Shown piece after piece: positions 1 through 5,210 of a stretch of 5,210 bases of DNA (positions are counted from its first letter, which is position 1; every line of letters starts with the position of its first letter). Origin of the DNA: Pseudomonadota bacterium. GTDB lineage: Bacteria > Desulfobacterota > Syntrophia > Syntrophales > JADFWA01. A program made the position numbers and the translations under genes. Under the pieces are notes generated by a model. It was not told the DNA's origin. It saw nothing but the letters and a program-made list of their open reading frames with translations, and made no database searches. The DNA is taken from NCBI GenBank assembly GCA_030596145.1, contig JAUVKS010000147.1:1-5210 (forward strand), in the 5' to 3' direction.

Positions 1-1205
1 AGAAAATCGAGTATTGTTAAATTTCCTATTTTTGACGCTGCAGCGTACGATGCCTTCAAGGCAATCTCTTTCATGGCAAACCTGGTAATGATTTCAGTTA
101 TATCTGCGTCTTCTATATCAGAAGTCAGCTTGATTAAATCCATATCCAGATCAGCGAGGTTGTTTTTCGCTATTTCCAGCCTGTTCATTCTTGTGCCGCA
201 CCTGGAAATATTTTTCGATATCTGATAGGACGCATCCTTGAGACCGTCTAAGCAGGACGCTATGCGGTCCGGATCGTTTGCTCCCAGCGCCGTCTTCAAC
301 TCATTGAGAATCCCGAACACAGAAACATTTCCCGCCCCCTTGTCCGTAAAGGCTGCTTCACCGGAAATGGAGTAAGCAAAGGAGGTTCCTTCGCCGATAT
401 TAACGGATAGTTCTTCGCCGTTGCCGTTGTAATTCCCTGCGGCAAAGGCATGGACATAAAAGATGTCACCGGCGGCCAGGTCAGCCTCACCGCTCGTAAA
501 TGTTAATTGTACCCCGTCCCCTCCCAGTGTAATGGGCGGCTCGCCGTCCACCAGATCATTTTTTTCATCACCCCAGGTTTTTCCGCCATCATCAGATACC
601 TTATATGTTGCATTAACCAACGGCCCGCCTGTAACGATTTTCACCACATAAGTCTTGTTTACACTGCCCGTATATGTCCCTGATTCTTCCACCGTTCCGT
701 CGAAAACGTTTCCATCGGCCTTAACGGCTTCGCCTATTTCAGCGGCAGAGCTTACGGAAGATGAAAAAGGAGCTTCTCCCGTTTTCGCGCCCGAAAAGAG
801 ATACTTGCCATCATACTTTGAATTAGCAAGGGCAAGCATTTCATCTATGAGCTGCTGCACAGTCCCGGCTTCCGAGCTTCGCGTCTCGGCAGATGCAGTT
901 GCTGTTGACTGGGCAACAGCAACTTCCCTGGCCTTTACCAGAAGGTCGCCCACAGCCGACAGTTTTGACTCCGTGATCGTGAGCCGTGATTCACAGCCAT
1001 TAATATTCCGGATGTACTGCTTAACAGATGCCCTGGATTCTCGTAAGTTCAGCACCCTGTTCATGCCGATGGGATCATCCGACGGCCTGTTAATCACCTT
1101 TTGTGAACTGATTTTTTCCGCAAGTTTATTATAACCAGTCTGAGACTTAAACAAGTTATCGACCATTGTATTAAACTTCATGTTTTCAGATACACGCATT
1201 ACCAT
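1..1205 (-). CDS. flgL: FlgL, flagellar hook-associated protein 3 (3' end just outside window)
   Basis: FlgL is the second junction protein between hook and filament, exported by the flagellar type III system and assembled on FlgK. The frame is open for 401 codons with no stop before the left edge. The N-terminus (MVMRVSENM, then a coiled D0/D1 segment with RPSDDPIGMNR near residues 40-50) and the C-terminus (RMNRLEIAKNNL near 340-350, then IEDADITEIITRFAMKE and a hydrophobic GNLTILDF tail) are typical of flagellin/FlgL ends. The YLFSGAKTGEAPF motif near 135-147 marks the change into a variable middle domain (about 150-290), which makes the protein longer than the roughly 300 residues of enteric FlgL. 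The ATG at 1205 is preferred because AAAGAGG (1213-1219) sits 7 nt upstream; ATG 1199 would give MRVSENM but with poorer spacing. The end of the tail suggests only one or a few codons are missing. It has three cysteines (71, 318, 336), unusual for an extracellular axial protein. Confidence 0.95.
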   Translation of the reverse strand, partial: MVMRVSENMKFNTMVDNLFKSQTGYNKLAEKISSQKVINRPSDDPIGMNRVLNLRESRASVKQYIRNINGCESRLTITESKLSAVGDLLVKAREVAVAQSTATASAETRSSEAGTVQQLIDEMLALANSKYDGKYLFSGAKTGEAPFSSSVSSAAEIGEAVKADGNVFDGTVEESGTYTGSVNKTYVVKIVTGGPLVNATYKVSDDGGKTWGDEKNDLVDGEPPITLGGDGVQLTFTSGEADLAAGDIFYVHAFAAGNYNGNGEELSVNIGEGTSFAYSISGEAAFTDKGAGNVSVFGILNELKTALGANDPDRIASCLDGLKDASYQISKNISRCGTRMNRLEIAKNNLADLDMDLIKLTSDIEDADITEIITRFAMKEIALKASYAAASKIGNLTILDF

Positions 1206-1221
1206 GATACTGCCTCTTTGG

Positions 1222-1263
1222 GGTTCAAGGTTCAAGGTTCAAGGTTGCTCGTTGCTCGTTCCG
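1222..1263. repeat. Heptamer tandem array between flgK and flgL
   Basis: Six consecutive 7-base units on the plus strand: GGTTCAA three times exactly, then GGTTGCT, CGTTGCT and CGTTCCG. It lies just upstream of the flgL ribosome binding site in the transcript. A related array lies at 3685-3721. With the octamer array at 1302-1373 it occupies most of the 170-base flgK-flgL gap. No function can be assigned from sequence alone. Confidence 0.85.
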
Positions 1264-1301
1264 AAAAGGAAATAGGAAAGAGTTAAGAGAAAAGGGTGTT
1301 A

Positions 1302-1373
1302 CTCTATTCTCTAACCCTCTAATCTTCTAACCCTCTAACCTTCTCACCATCTGACCTTCTAATCCTCTAATCT
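1302..1373. repeat. Octamer tandem array downstream of flgK
   Basis: About nine 8-base units on the plus strand with consensus TCTAAYCY. From 1310 they read TCTAACCC, TCTAATCT, TCTAACCC, TCTAACCT, TCTCACCA, TCTGACCT, TCTAATCC and TCTAATCT, with a weaker unit at 1302-1309. The array runs up to the flgK stop codon at 1376-1378. In the mRNA it is a purine-rich A/G/T tract. The same units occur after flgJ at 3727-3766. The 38 bases between this array and the heptamers (1264-1301) are A/G-rich and show no clear feature. Confidence 0.85.
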
Positions 1374-1375
1374 CT

Positions 1376-2764
1376 CTACTTCACCAGGTTCATCAGGGTA
1401 TCCGCCAGTTCCTGTGCAGCGCCGAAAAGTCTGGCCGCAGCATTATAGCCGGTCTGATACCTGACAAGATTCATCATTTCTTCATCAATCGACACCCCGG
1501 AAATCTCCTCCCTTTTGTTTGTCAACTGGCTCATGAGATTTGTATGATGATCAAAATTCCTGTTTACATCCGCGACATCCTGACCGATCCGCCCCACAAG
1601 AAACGAAGAATAATAGGAGCTGAAAGTCGATTTTACTTCGTTCATAGTCAGCTCATCTTTTATATCACTCATACTTACGGCATTTCCGCCATCGCCATTG
1701 ACCGTCTCTGATGCCGCTATCTTATTTACATCCGCTATGATATCTGCGCTGACTTCCATATCCTTAGCCTTTGTTTTTGCCGCATCAAAGAAATCCCCGC
1801 CAAGATTTTGATTCGTATCATAACCCAGTCTATGCTGGGTATTTACCTTTTCAACAAGGGTTGCAGCGAGAGCATCAAGTTTATCCATATAACCCGTTTT
1901 ATCGGCATTGCTAACCGTAGTATCGCGAACCTCCAGGAAAGCCGCCAATTTTCCATTTGTTATAACACTATTGATTGGTTCTTCATCGGGGTCATCTTTA
2001 AAAACAATGTCATAGAAAGAAGGATTGGAGGCGGCGGGGTCAACTGGCACGACATCAAGCTCCCAGGTCTTATTACCTTCCACCAGCGGCATACCATTAG
2101 ACAGGAAGGCATTTATTGATCCATCCGAATCCTCGAAACAATTAAAATCGACAATCTCAGCCAGCCCTGATAAAAGCTCTGCCCTTTTGTATCTGAGGGT
2201 GTTCAAACCAATGTCGTCAGCTTCAGTCCGTGTAATTTTGCTGTTTATATCAGCGATATCCGACAGATAGCCGTTGACCTGATGCGTCAGACCCTGTATC
2301 CGTGTATTTGCGTCATTTTGCACGGAAAGAAGCTCGTCGCTATATGAACGGAACATGGAGGTCAGACTCTGGGAAACGGAAACCAGCGCCTGTCTTTCAG
2401 CCTGACCTGAAGGGTTCGCGGACAGATCCTCCCACGCGCTCCAGAATTTATTGAGCAATTCACTAATACCGCCGCCATCAGCCTCGTTAAAGATCATTTC
2501 AATCCTGCCCAATCCGTCTTTTTTCGCTTCACTATACCCCAGGCTATGCATCTGTTCATTGATTTGAGCCCCGAGAAATCTATCATATATCCTTTCTATC
2601 TTTGCTATCTCAACGCTCTGGCTCGATGACACACTGAATACCGGCCGCTGCCTCGTATATCCGGGGGTGTTCACATTGGCAATGTTGATTCCCGTAAGAT
2701 TTATCGCAGCCTGATGACTCAACAGGGCATCTTTCGCAATATTCAATGCATTAATACCAGACAT
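1376..2764 (-). CDS. flgK: FlgK, flagellar hook-associated protein 1
   Basis: FlgK forms the first ring of the hook-filament junction and is exported through the flagellar type III apparatus with FlgN as chaperone. The 462-residue product has both conserved ends. The N-terminal rod/hook-family motif is at about residues 3-38 (GINALNIAKDALLSHQ, then NIANVNTPGYTRQRP). The C-terminal axial domain is at about 430-462 (DEEMMNLVRYQTGYNAAARL, then AQELADTLMNLVK). The central part is variable, and the whole is shorter than enteric FlgK (about 550 residues), implying a smaller exposed domain. The ATG at 2764 is supported by AAGGA at 2772-2776, 7 nt upstream, inside the end of flgN. Only 4 nt separate it from the flgN stop, so coupled translation is likely. 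The stop codon sits at the edge of an octamer repeat array. Confidence 0.97.
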   Translation of the reverse strand: MSGINALNIAKDALLSHQAAINLTGINIANVNTPGYTRQRPVFSVSSSQSVEIAKIERIYDRFLGAQINEQMHSLGYSEAKKDGLGRIEMIFNEADGGGISELLNKFWSAWEDLSANPSGQAERQALVSVSQSLTSMFRSYSDELLSVQNDANTRIQGLTHQVNGYLSDIADINSKITRTEADDIGLNTLRYKRAELLSGLAEIVDFNCFEDSDGSINAFLSNGMPLVEGNKTWELDVVPVDPAASNPSFYDIVFKDDPDEEPINSVITNGKLAAFLEVRDTTVSNADKTGYMDKLDALAATLVEKVNTQHRLGYDTNQNLGGDFFDAAKTKAKDMEVSADIIADVNKIAASETVNGDGGNAVSMSDIKDELTMNEVKSTFSSYYSSFLVGRIGQDVADVNRNFDHHTNLMSQLTNKREEISGVSIDEEMMNLVRYQTGYNAAARLFGAAQELADTLMNLVK

Positions 2765-2768
2765 TTAC

Positions 2769-3293
2769 CTATCCTTCCCTGCTTACGATCTTTCCATTCA
2801 GATTGTTTGCTTTTAATCTTCCCGTGTTCAGGTAGGTTGCGCCGGGCGAGATAAGCTGCCCTAAAAAATCGATAGATTTTCGCACATAAAAGCGAGAGGA
2901 ATCAAGCAGCGTTTTATTCCTGTCGTTTAATTCATGAATATCCATTAAAAGAGATCTAAGCGCTGACCGGCATTCCTCCAGATCCCTTTTCTGGCCGTCA
3001 TCTCCATGAAGCAACAATGTTGAAAGCGTTCTATCCTTATTGAGGTCCTTTCCGTCAAGATTGAGGGCATTGATGATTCTCTCAACTAATTTTATCCTCA
3101 CCTCTTCCACCATCCTGGCCTTCAGAATACAGGTCTCTTTTCTGGAATTGCTTTCATACAGTTCATCTACAGAAGATCCTGCCAGGATTTTTCTCTCATT
3201 CAGAAAACATTTGTGAAGTTTACTGTAAACATCCACCTCGTTTCTCAACATTGAAATAAGAGAGTCATAAAGAAAATGCAGTTCGTTATTCAT
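2769..3293 (-). CDS. flgN: FlgN-family flagellar export chaperone
   Basis: FlgN is the cytoplasmic chaperone that binds FlgK and FlgL and delivers them to the flagellar export gate. The protein is almost wholly predicted helix with little hydrophobic-core signature, as expected for this fast-evolving family. An N-terminal helix (MNNELHFLYDSLISMLRNEV) leads into YSKLHKCFLNERKILAGSSVDEL, the usual 'leave or attach to export substrate, then count' layout of FlgN proteins, and the position between flgM and flgK strongly supports the call. I prefer ATG 3293 (174 residues), since family members normally begin at this helix. ATG 3311 would add six residues and overlap flgM by 14 bases. Neither start has a good ribosome binding site, which points to translation coupled to flgM termination 4 nt upstream. 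Confidence 0.87.
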   Translation of the reverse strand: MNNELHFLYDSLISMLRNEVDVYSKLHKCFLNERKILAGSSVDELYESNSRKETCILKARMVEEVRIKLVERIINALNLDGKDLNKDRTLSTLLLHGDDGQKRDLEECRSALRSLLMDIHELNDRNKTLLDSSRFYVRKSIDFLGQLISPGATYLNTGRLKANNLNGKIVSREG

Positions 3294-3297
3294 TGTA

Positions 3298-3606
3298 TTA
3301 AGCCACAACATCCAGAATTGATTCGCTTATCATTTTTGCGGCAATCTTTTCTCCGTTAACATCGTATTTCCCCATTTCTATCTGGTTCTGCAATTCCCGT
3401 ACCTTTTCTTCGCGAACATCGGGGAGTTTTTCGATAGCCTTCTTTGCCTGTTGAATATCCCTTGCCGCGGAGGATAAAGTGACCTTCTCTTCCTGAACCA
3501 CACTGTCAGATGCCTGCTTCTCAGGCCCGGAATTCACTTTCTCCTCATTTATCTTATACTGCGAAATAAGCTCAGTCAGGGAATTTCCAGTCTCAGTAAT
3601 TTTCAT
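3298..3606 (-). CDS. flgM: FlgM, anti-sigma-28 factor
   Basis: FlgM binds the flagellar sigma factor FliA (sigma-28) and blocks late gene expression until it is secreted through the completed hook-basal body. The 102-residue product has the family pattern: a short disordered N-terminal half, then the sigma-binding C-terminal half with VTLSSAARDIQQAKKAIEKL at about 44-63, DVREEKVRELQNQIEMGKYD, and NGEKIAAKMISESILD near the end. ATG 3606 is chosen because AAGGAGGT (3614-3621) lies 7 nt upstream; a GTG at 3615 overlaps that site and is unlikely to start. A sigma-28-type promoter lies at 3646-3673, so the gene is probably controlled by the factor it inhibits. It is followed with 4 nt spacing by flgN. 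Confidence 0.95.
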   Translation of the reverse strand: MKITETGNSLTELISQYKINEEKVNSGPEKQASDSVVQEEKVTLSSAARDIQQAKKAIEKLPDVREEKVRELQNQIEMGKYDVNGEKIAAKMISESILDVVA

Positions 3607-3613
3607 CTGCAAC

Positions 3614-3621
3614 ACCTCCTT
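3614..3621 (-). promoter_or_regulatory. Strong ribosome binding site of flgM
   Basis: AAGGAGGT on the minus strand is a full anti-16S match, 7 nt before ATG 3606. It decides the flgM start, since the in-frame GTG at 3613-3615 lies inside it. It is the strongest site in the window; flgJ (AGAGGAG, 4077-4083), flgK (AAGGA, 2772-2776) and flgL (AAAGAGG, 1213-1219) have weaker sites at the same 7-nt spacing. Confidence 0.9.
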
Positions 3622-3645
3622 TTTGTTTTACCTCATTTTATAAGA

Positions 3646-3673
3646 ATATCGGCAAGTTTGCAATAAAACTTTA
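3646..3673 (-). promoter_or_regulatory. Predicted sigma-28 (FliA) promoter of flgM-flgN-flgK-flgL
   Basis: On the minus strand a -35 element TAAAGTTT (3666-3673) matches the sigma-28 consensus at all eight bases. A -10 element GCCGATAT (3646-3653) matches GCCGATAA at seven of eight. The spacer is 12 bases, one longer than the enteric optimum of 11. Transcription would start near 3638-3641, giving a leader of about 33 nt that contains the flgM ribosome binding site. The promoter separates the late unit from flgI-flgJ, although read-through from upstream remains possible as no terminator is visible. The match is seen directly; activity is inferred. Confidence 0.85.
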
Positions 3674-3684
3674 ATAACTGATTG

Positions 3685-3721
3685 GGGTTCAGGGTTCAAC
3701 GGTTACTGGTTGTTGGTTCTC
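3685..3721. repeat. Heptamer tandem array upstream of the flgM promoter
   Basis: Plus-strand 7-base units GGGTTCA twice, a 2-base break, then GGTTACT, GGTTGTT and GGTTCTC. It is a degenerate relative of the GGTTCAA array at 1222-1263. It starts about 12 bases upstream of the -35 element and continues, with a 5-base gap, into the octamer array at 3727-3766. Confidence 0.75.
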
Positions 3722-3726
3722 TGATA

Positions 3727-3766
3727 TCTCACCTTCTCACCTTCTAACCCTCTAATCCCCTGACCC
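3727..3766. repeat. Octamer tandem array at the flgJ 3' end
   Basis: Five plus-strand 8-base units: TCTCACCT twice, TCTAACCC, TCTAATCC and CCTGACCC. They match the unit and orientation of the 1302-1373 array. The last two units overlap the end of flgJ, so its stop codon and last few codons (Ser-Gly-Asp) are written in repeat sequence. Confidence 0.82.
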
Positions 3767-4069
3767 AAGCTGGCGTAAAAGCATTTCCTGAAGGCCTATG
3801 CCCCCCCCTCTTTTTGCGAGGTTTTCCGCTACCTTCCGGTCAATCATTGTGGAATAAATATCCTTGCCTGCAAACTTGTTAGTCCCGCTTTGCGGAATCG
3901 TGCGCCGCATGGTCTTGAGCATGTAATCGATGAAGATAGATTCAAAATCAGCACACGCTTTTTTCAGCTTCTCTTCCTTGATTTCCAGCAGTTGTCCGTC
4001 AGGCCGGCCAGTTTTTTCACACCTGGAAAGCGTCTCTGTTGGCAATCCATTTAATCTTATTTCTTCCAT
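3752..4069 (-). CDS. flgJ: FlgJ-type rod-binding protein, single domain
   Basis: FlgJ is exported to the periplasm and caps the growing flagellar rod. The 105-residue product carries only the rod-binding domain: KKACADFESIFIDYMLKTMR at about 36-55, a Gly/Asn loop, GKDIYSTMIDRKVAENLAKR at about 69-88, and GIGLQEMLLRQL near the C-terminus. The C-terminal muramidase domain of enteric FlgJ is absent, as in many non-gamma proteobacteria, so a separate peptidoglycan hydrolase is presumably needed. ATG 4069 is supported by AGAGGAG (4077-4083) 7 nt upstream. The Gly codons near residue 90 contain a run of eight Gs (plus-strand Cs at 3801-3808), a possible slippage site; the frame is intact here. The stop codon lies in an octamer repeat array. 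It follows flgI after a 106-base, repeat-filled gap. Confidence 0.93.
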   Translation of the reverse strand: MEEIRLNGLPTETLSRCEKTGRPDGQLLEIKEEKLKKACADFESIFIDYMLKTMRRTIPQSGTNKFAGKDIYSTMIDRKVAENLAKRGGGIGLQEMLLRQLGSGD

Positions 4070-4097
4070 CTGATGACTCCTCTAAGTTTCCCCTGGC

Positions 4098-4173
4098 CTC
4101 TGACTTCCGACCTCTGACTTCCGACCTCTGACCTCTGACCGCCGATTTCTGACCGCCGACTTCTGACCTCTGG
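4098..4173. repeat. Heptamer tandem array between flgI and flgJ
   Basis: Eleven consecutive 7-base units on the plus strand, consensus YTCYGAC: CTCTGAC, TTCCGAC, CTCTGAC, TTCCGAC, CTCTGAC, CTCTGAC, CGCCGAT, TTCTGAC, CGCCGAC, TTCTGAC, then a partial CTCTGG. The alternation of CTCTGAC/TTCCGAC and of CGCCGAY/TTCTGAC suggests growth by duplication of 14-base pairs. It runs from 3 bases below the true flgI stop (4176-4178) to about 15 bases above the flgJ ribosome binding site. Confidence 0.88.
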
Positions 4174-4175
4174 TT

Positions 4176-5104
4176 TTATATTACCTTCAAATCCGCCTGG
4201 AGCGCCCCCGCGGATTTGATTGTCTGCAATATGGTTATCAGATCTCCAGGCGTAACACCTATTGCGTTGAGCGCCCTACGACGTCCTGAATAGTAACTCC
4301 CTTCGGCACCAGCACCAGACGATTCTTTTCTTCTTCAATACCGATTGCTGTTTCAGTTGTCACAACTGTCTGTCCTCCTGGAGCGATCATCGTGCCGTCT
4401 CCCGCATCAAGCGGAACGCTGCCGGCAGGAGGAGCAGGAGCAAAGGAGGACGGCTGAGACACCTTCTTTTCTTCCTTTATCTGGATAAACAAATTCCCAT
4501 GGGCCACGGCGACTGTAGATATCCTTACATTTTCTCCCATAACAATTGTGCCTGTCTTCTCATCTATGACCACAACTGCAGTGCAGTCGACCGCAACATT
4601 AATGTTTTCAACAATCGAGACAAGCTTCACTATACTCCCTTTAAAAGACTCGTTTATATCTACGGCAATGGTAGATGAATCAACAAGCTTCGCCTCCACG
4701 CCCGATATCACACCATTTATAGCCGCCGCAACTCCTGTTGCAGTTGTAAAATCGGGTCTATGAAGATTTATGGAGAGTGACTTCCTGTTTTCAAAATTGT
4801 ACTCCAATTCCCTTTCGACAAAAGCGCCGTTTGTAATCCGGCCAACAGTCGGGTGATTCTTGGAAACACTCGCTCCTCCCCCGCCTGCGGCAAAACCTCC
4901 TGTAGATACCGACCCCTGCGCCACTGCATAGACCCTGCCGTCCGCCCCCTTAAGCGGCGTCATAAGAAGAGTTCCTCCCCGCAGGCTGTTTGCATCACCG
5001 ATGGATGAAACCATAACGTCTATTCTCGACCCCACCTTGGCAAATGGAGGAAGCTCGGCGCTGATCATAACTGATGCCACATTATCTGAGCTCAGGTCAT
5101 TTCG
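4176..5104 (-). CDS. flgI: FlgI, flagellar P-ring protein (5' missing, apparent frameshift)
   Basis: FlgI builds the periplasmic P-ring around the rod in the peptidoglycan layer. The visible part covers roughly the C-terminal 310 residues. In order it shows RNDLSSDNVASVM, AELPPFAKVGSRIDVMVSS, GDANSLRGGTLLMTPLKGAD, RVYAVAQGSVSTGGFAAGGG, NHPTVGRITNGAFVERE, GTIVMGENVRISTVAVAHGN and KNRLVLVPKGVTIQDVV, all FlgI landmarks. The N-terminus and signal peptide are missing, because from about 5104 the sequence switches to an inverted flgI copy. The GTG at 5078-5080 is an internal Val codon, not the start. At 4274-4279 the frame breaks: the open frame stops at 4259, but the next frame continues with ALNAIGVTPGDLITILQTIK and SAGALQADLKVI, the conserved FlgI C-terminus, to a TAA at 4176-4178. 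Restoring one base would rejoin them. A sequencing or assembly error is more likely than a true pseudogene. Confidence 0.93.
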
Positions 5105-5210
5105 GGACTCCTCTTATGACGCCGCTTCGGGGGGCGGATGGCAGGGTCTATGCAGTGGCGCAGGGGTCGGTATCTACCGGAGGTTTTGCCGCAGGCGGGG
5201 GAGGCGCTAA
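5104..5210 (+). repeat. Inverted, diverged partial copy of flgI at the window end
   Basis: Read on the plus strand, this stretch encodes GTPLMTPLRGADGRVYAVAQ followed by GSVSTGGFAAGGGGA, the same FlgI segment that the minus strand encodes at 4869-4975. The two arms match at about 98 of 107 bases without gaps, centred near 5039.5, with a 129-base single-copy loop at 4975/4976-5103. Most differences are at third codon positions (GAC/GAT, ACA/ACC, GGA/GGC, GCG/GCT). Two change the residue (Lys to Arg, Leu to Pro) and the last codon is incomplete. It is too short to be a gene. It may be a chimeric join to a related strain's flgI or a real inverted duplication; I favour the chimera. Confidence 0.88.

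Noticed and set aside
655..1134. 159-codon plus-strand open frame, and other plus-strand frames at 463-651, 1808-2119, 2025-2270 and 4548-4763
   Set aside because: Each lies antisense to flgL, flgK or flgI, has no ribosome binding site or family resemblance, and is explained by the opposite-strand gene.
1282..1315. Possible stem-loop: GTTAAGAGAA and TTCTCTAAC, 15-base loop, in the flgK-flgL gap
   Set aside because: The stem is AT-rich with a bulge and a long loop, lacks a following T-run in the transcript direction, and overlaps repeat units. Not a credible terminator.
1222..1373. CRISPR-like array
   Set aside because: Units of 7-8 bases are contiguous and degenerate, with no unique spacers; they are simple tandem repeats.
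3607..3615. GTG at 3615 as the flgM start
   Set aside because: It overlaps the AAGGAGGT ribosome binding site; ATG 3606 has ideal 7-nt spacing.
5078..5080. GTG as the start of a short flgI
   Set aside because: Upstream codons RNDLSSDN continue the FlgI family pattern, so this GTG encodes an internal valine; the gene is cut by the breakpoint.
5001..5210. Plus-strand open frame crossing the inverted-repeat junction
   Set aside because: It joins antisense flgI with an out-of-frame reading of the inverted copy, so it is a by-product of the breakpoint.

Overview
The window is one co-oriented flagellar cluster on the minus strand. In transcription order (high to low coordinates) it reads flgI (P-ring, 5' end missing), flgJ (rod-binding domain only), flgM (anti-sigma-28), flgN (export chaperone), flgK (hook-filament junction protein 1) and flgL (junction protein 3, running off the left edge). 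A P-ring gene implies a Gram-negative cell with peptidoglycan and an outer membrane. The gene order, the single-domain FlgJ and the roughly even base composition fit Deltaproteobacteria in the broad sense or Nitrospirota. That placement is inferred from context only; no marker gene is present.

Layout: flgL 1-1205; a repeat-filled gap 1206-1375; flgK 1376-2764; flgN 2769-3293; flgM 3298-3606; a gap 3607-3751 holding a strong ribosome binding site, a near-consensus sigma-28 promoter and a second repeat block; flgJ 3752-4069; a gap 4070-4175 filled by a heptamer array; and flgI 4176 to about 5104. The last ~107 bases (5104-5210) are an inverted, about 92 % identical partial copy of flgI. They look like a chimeric or rearranged end rather than normal upstream sequence.

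How the genes work together: FlgI and FlgJ belong to the hook-basal-body stage. A sigma-28-type promoter just upstream of flgM then starts a late unit, flgM-flgN-flgK-flgL. FlgM holds sigma-28 inactive until it is exported through the finished hook-basal body. FlgN chaperones FlgK and FlgL, which form the hook-filament junction. Sigma-28 control of flgM would be autoregulatory. flgM/flgN and flgN/flgK are tightly packed (1-4 nt between stop and start), suggesting translational coupling.

Unusual points: degenerate short tandem repeats (7- and 8-base units) fill all three larger intergenic gaps, and two of those gaps share the same composite heptamer-plus-octamer layout ending at the upstream gene's stop codon. 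flgI carries an apparent one-base frameshift that removes its conserved C-terminus. The right end holds the inverted flgI duplicate. I found no CRISPR array, RNA gene, transposase, defence gene or unknown multi-gene system; the protein-coding content is ordinary flagellar machinery.
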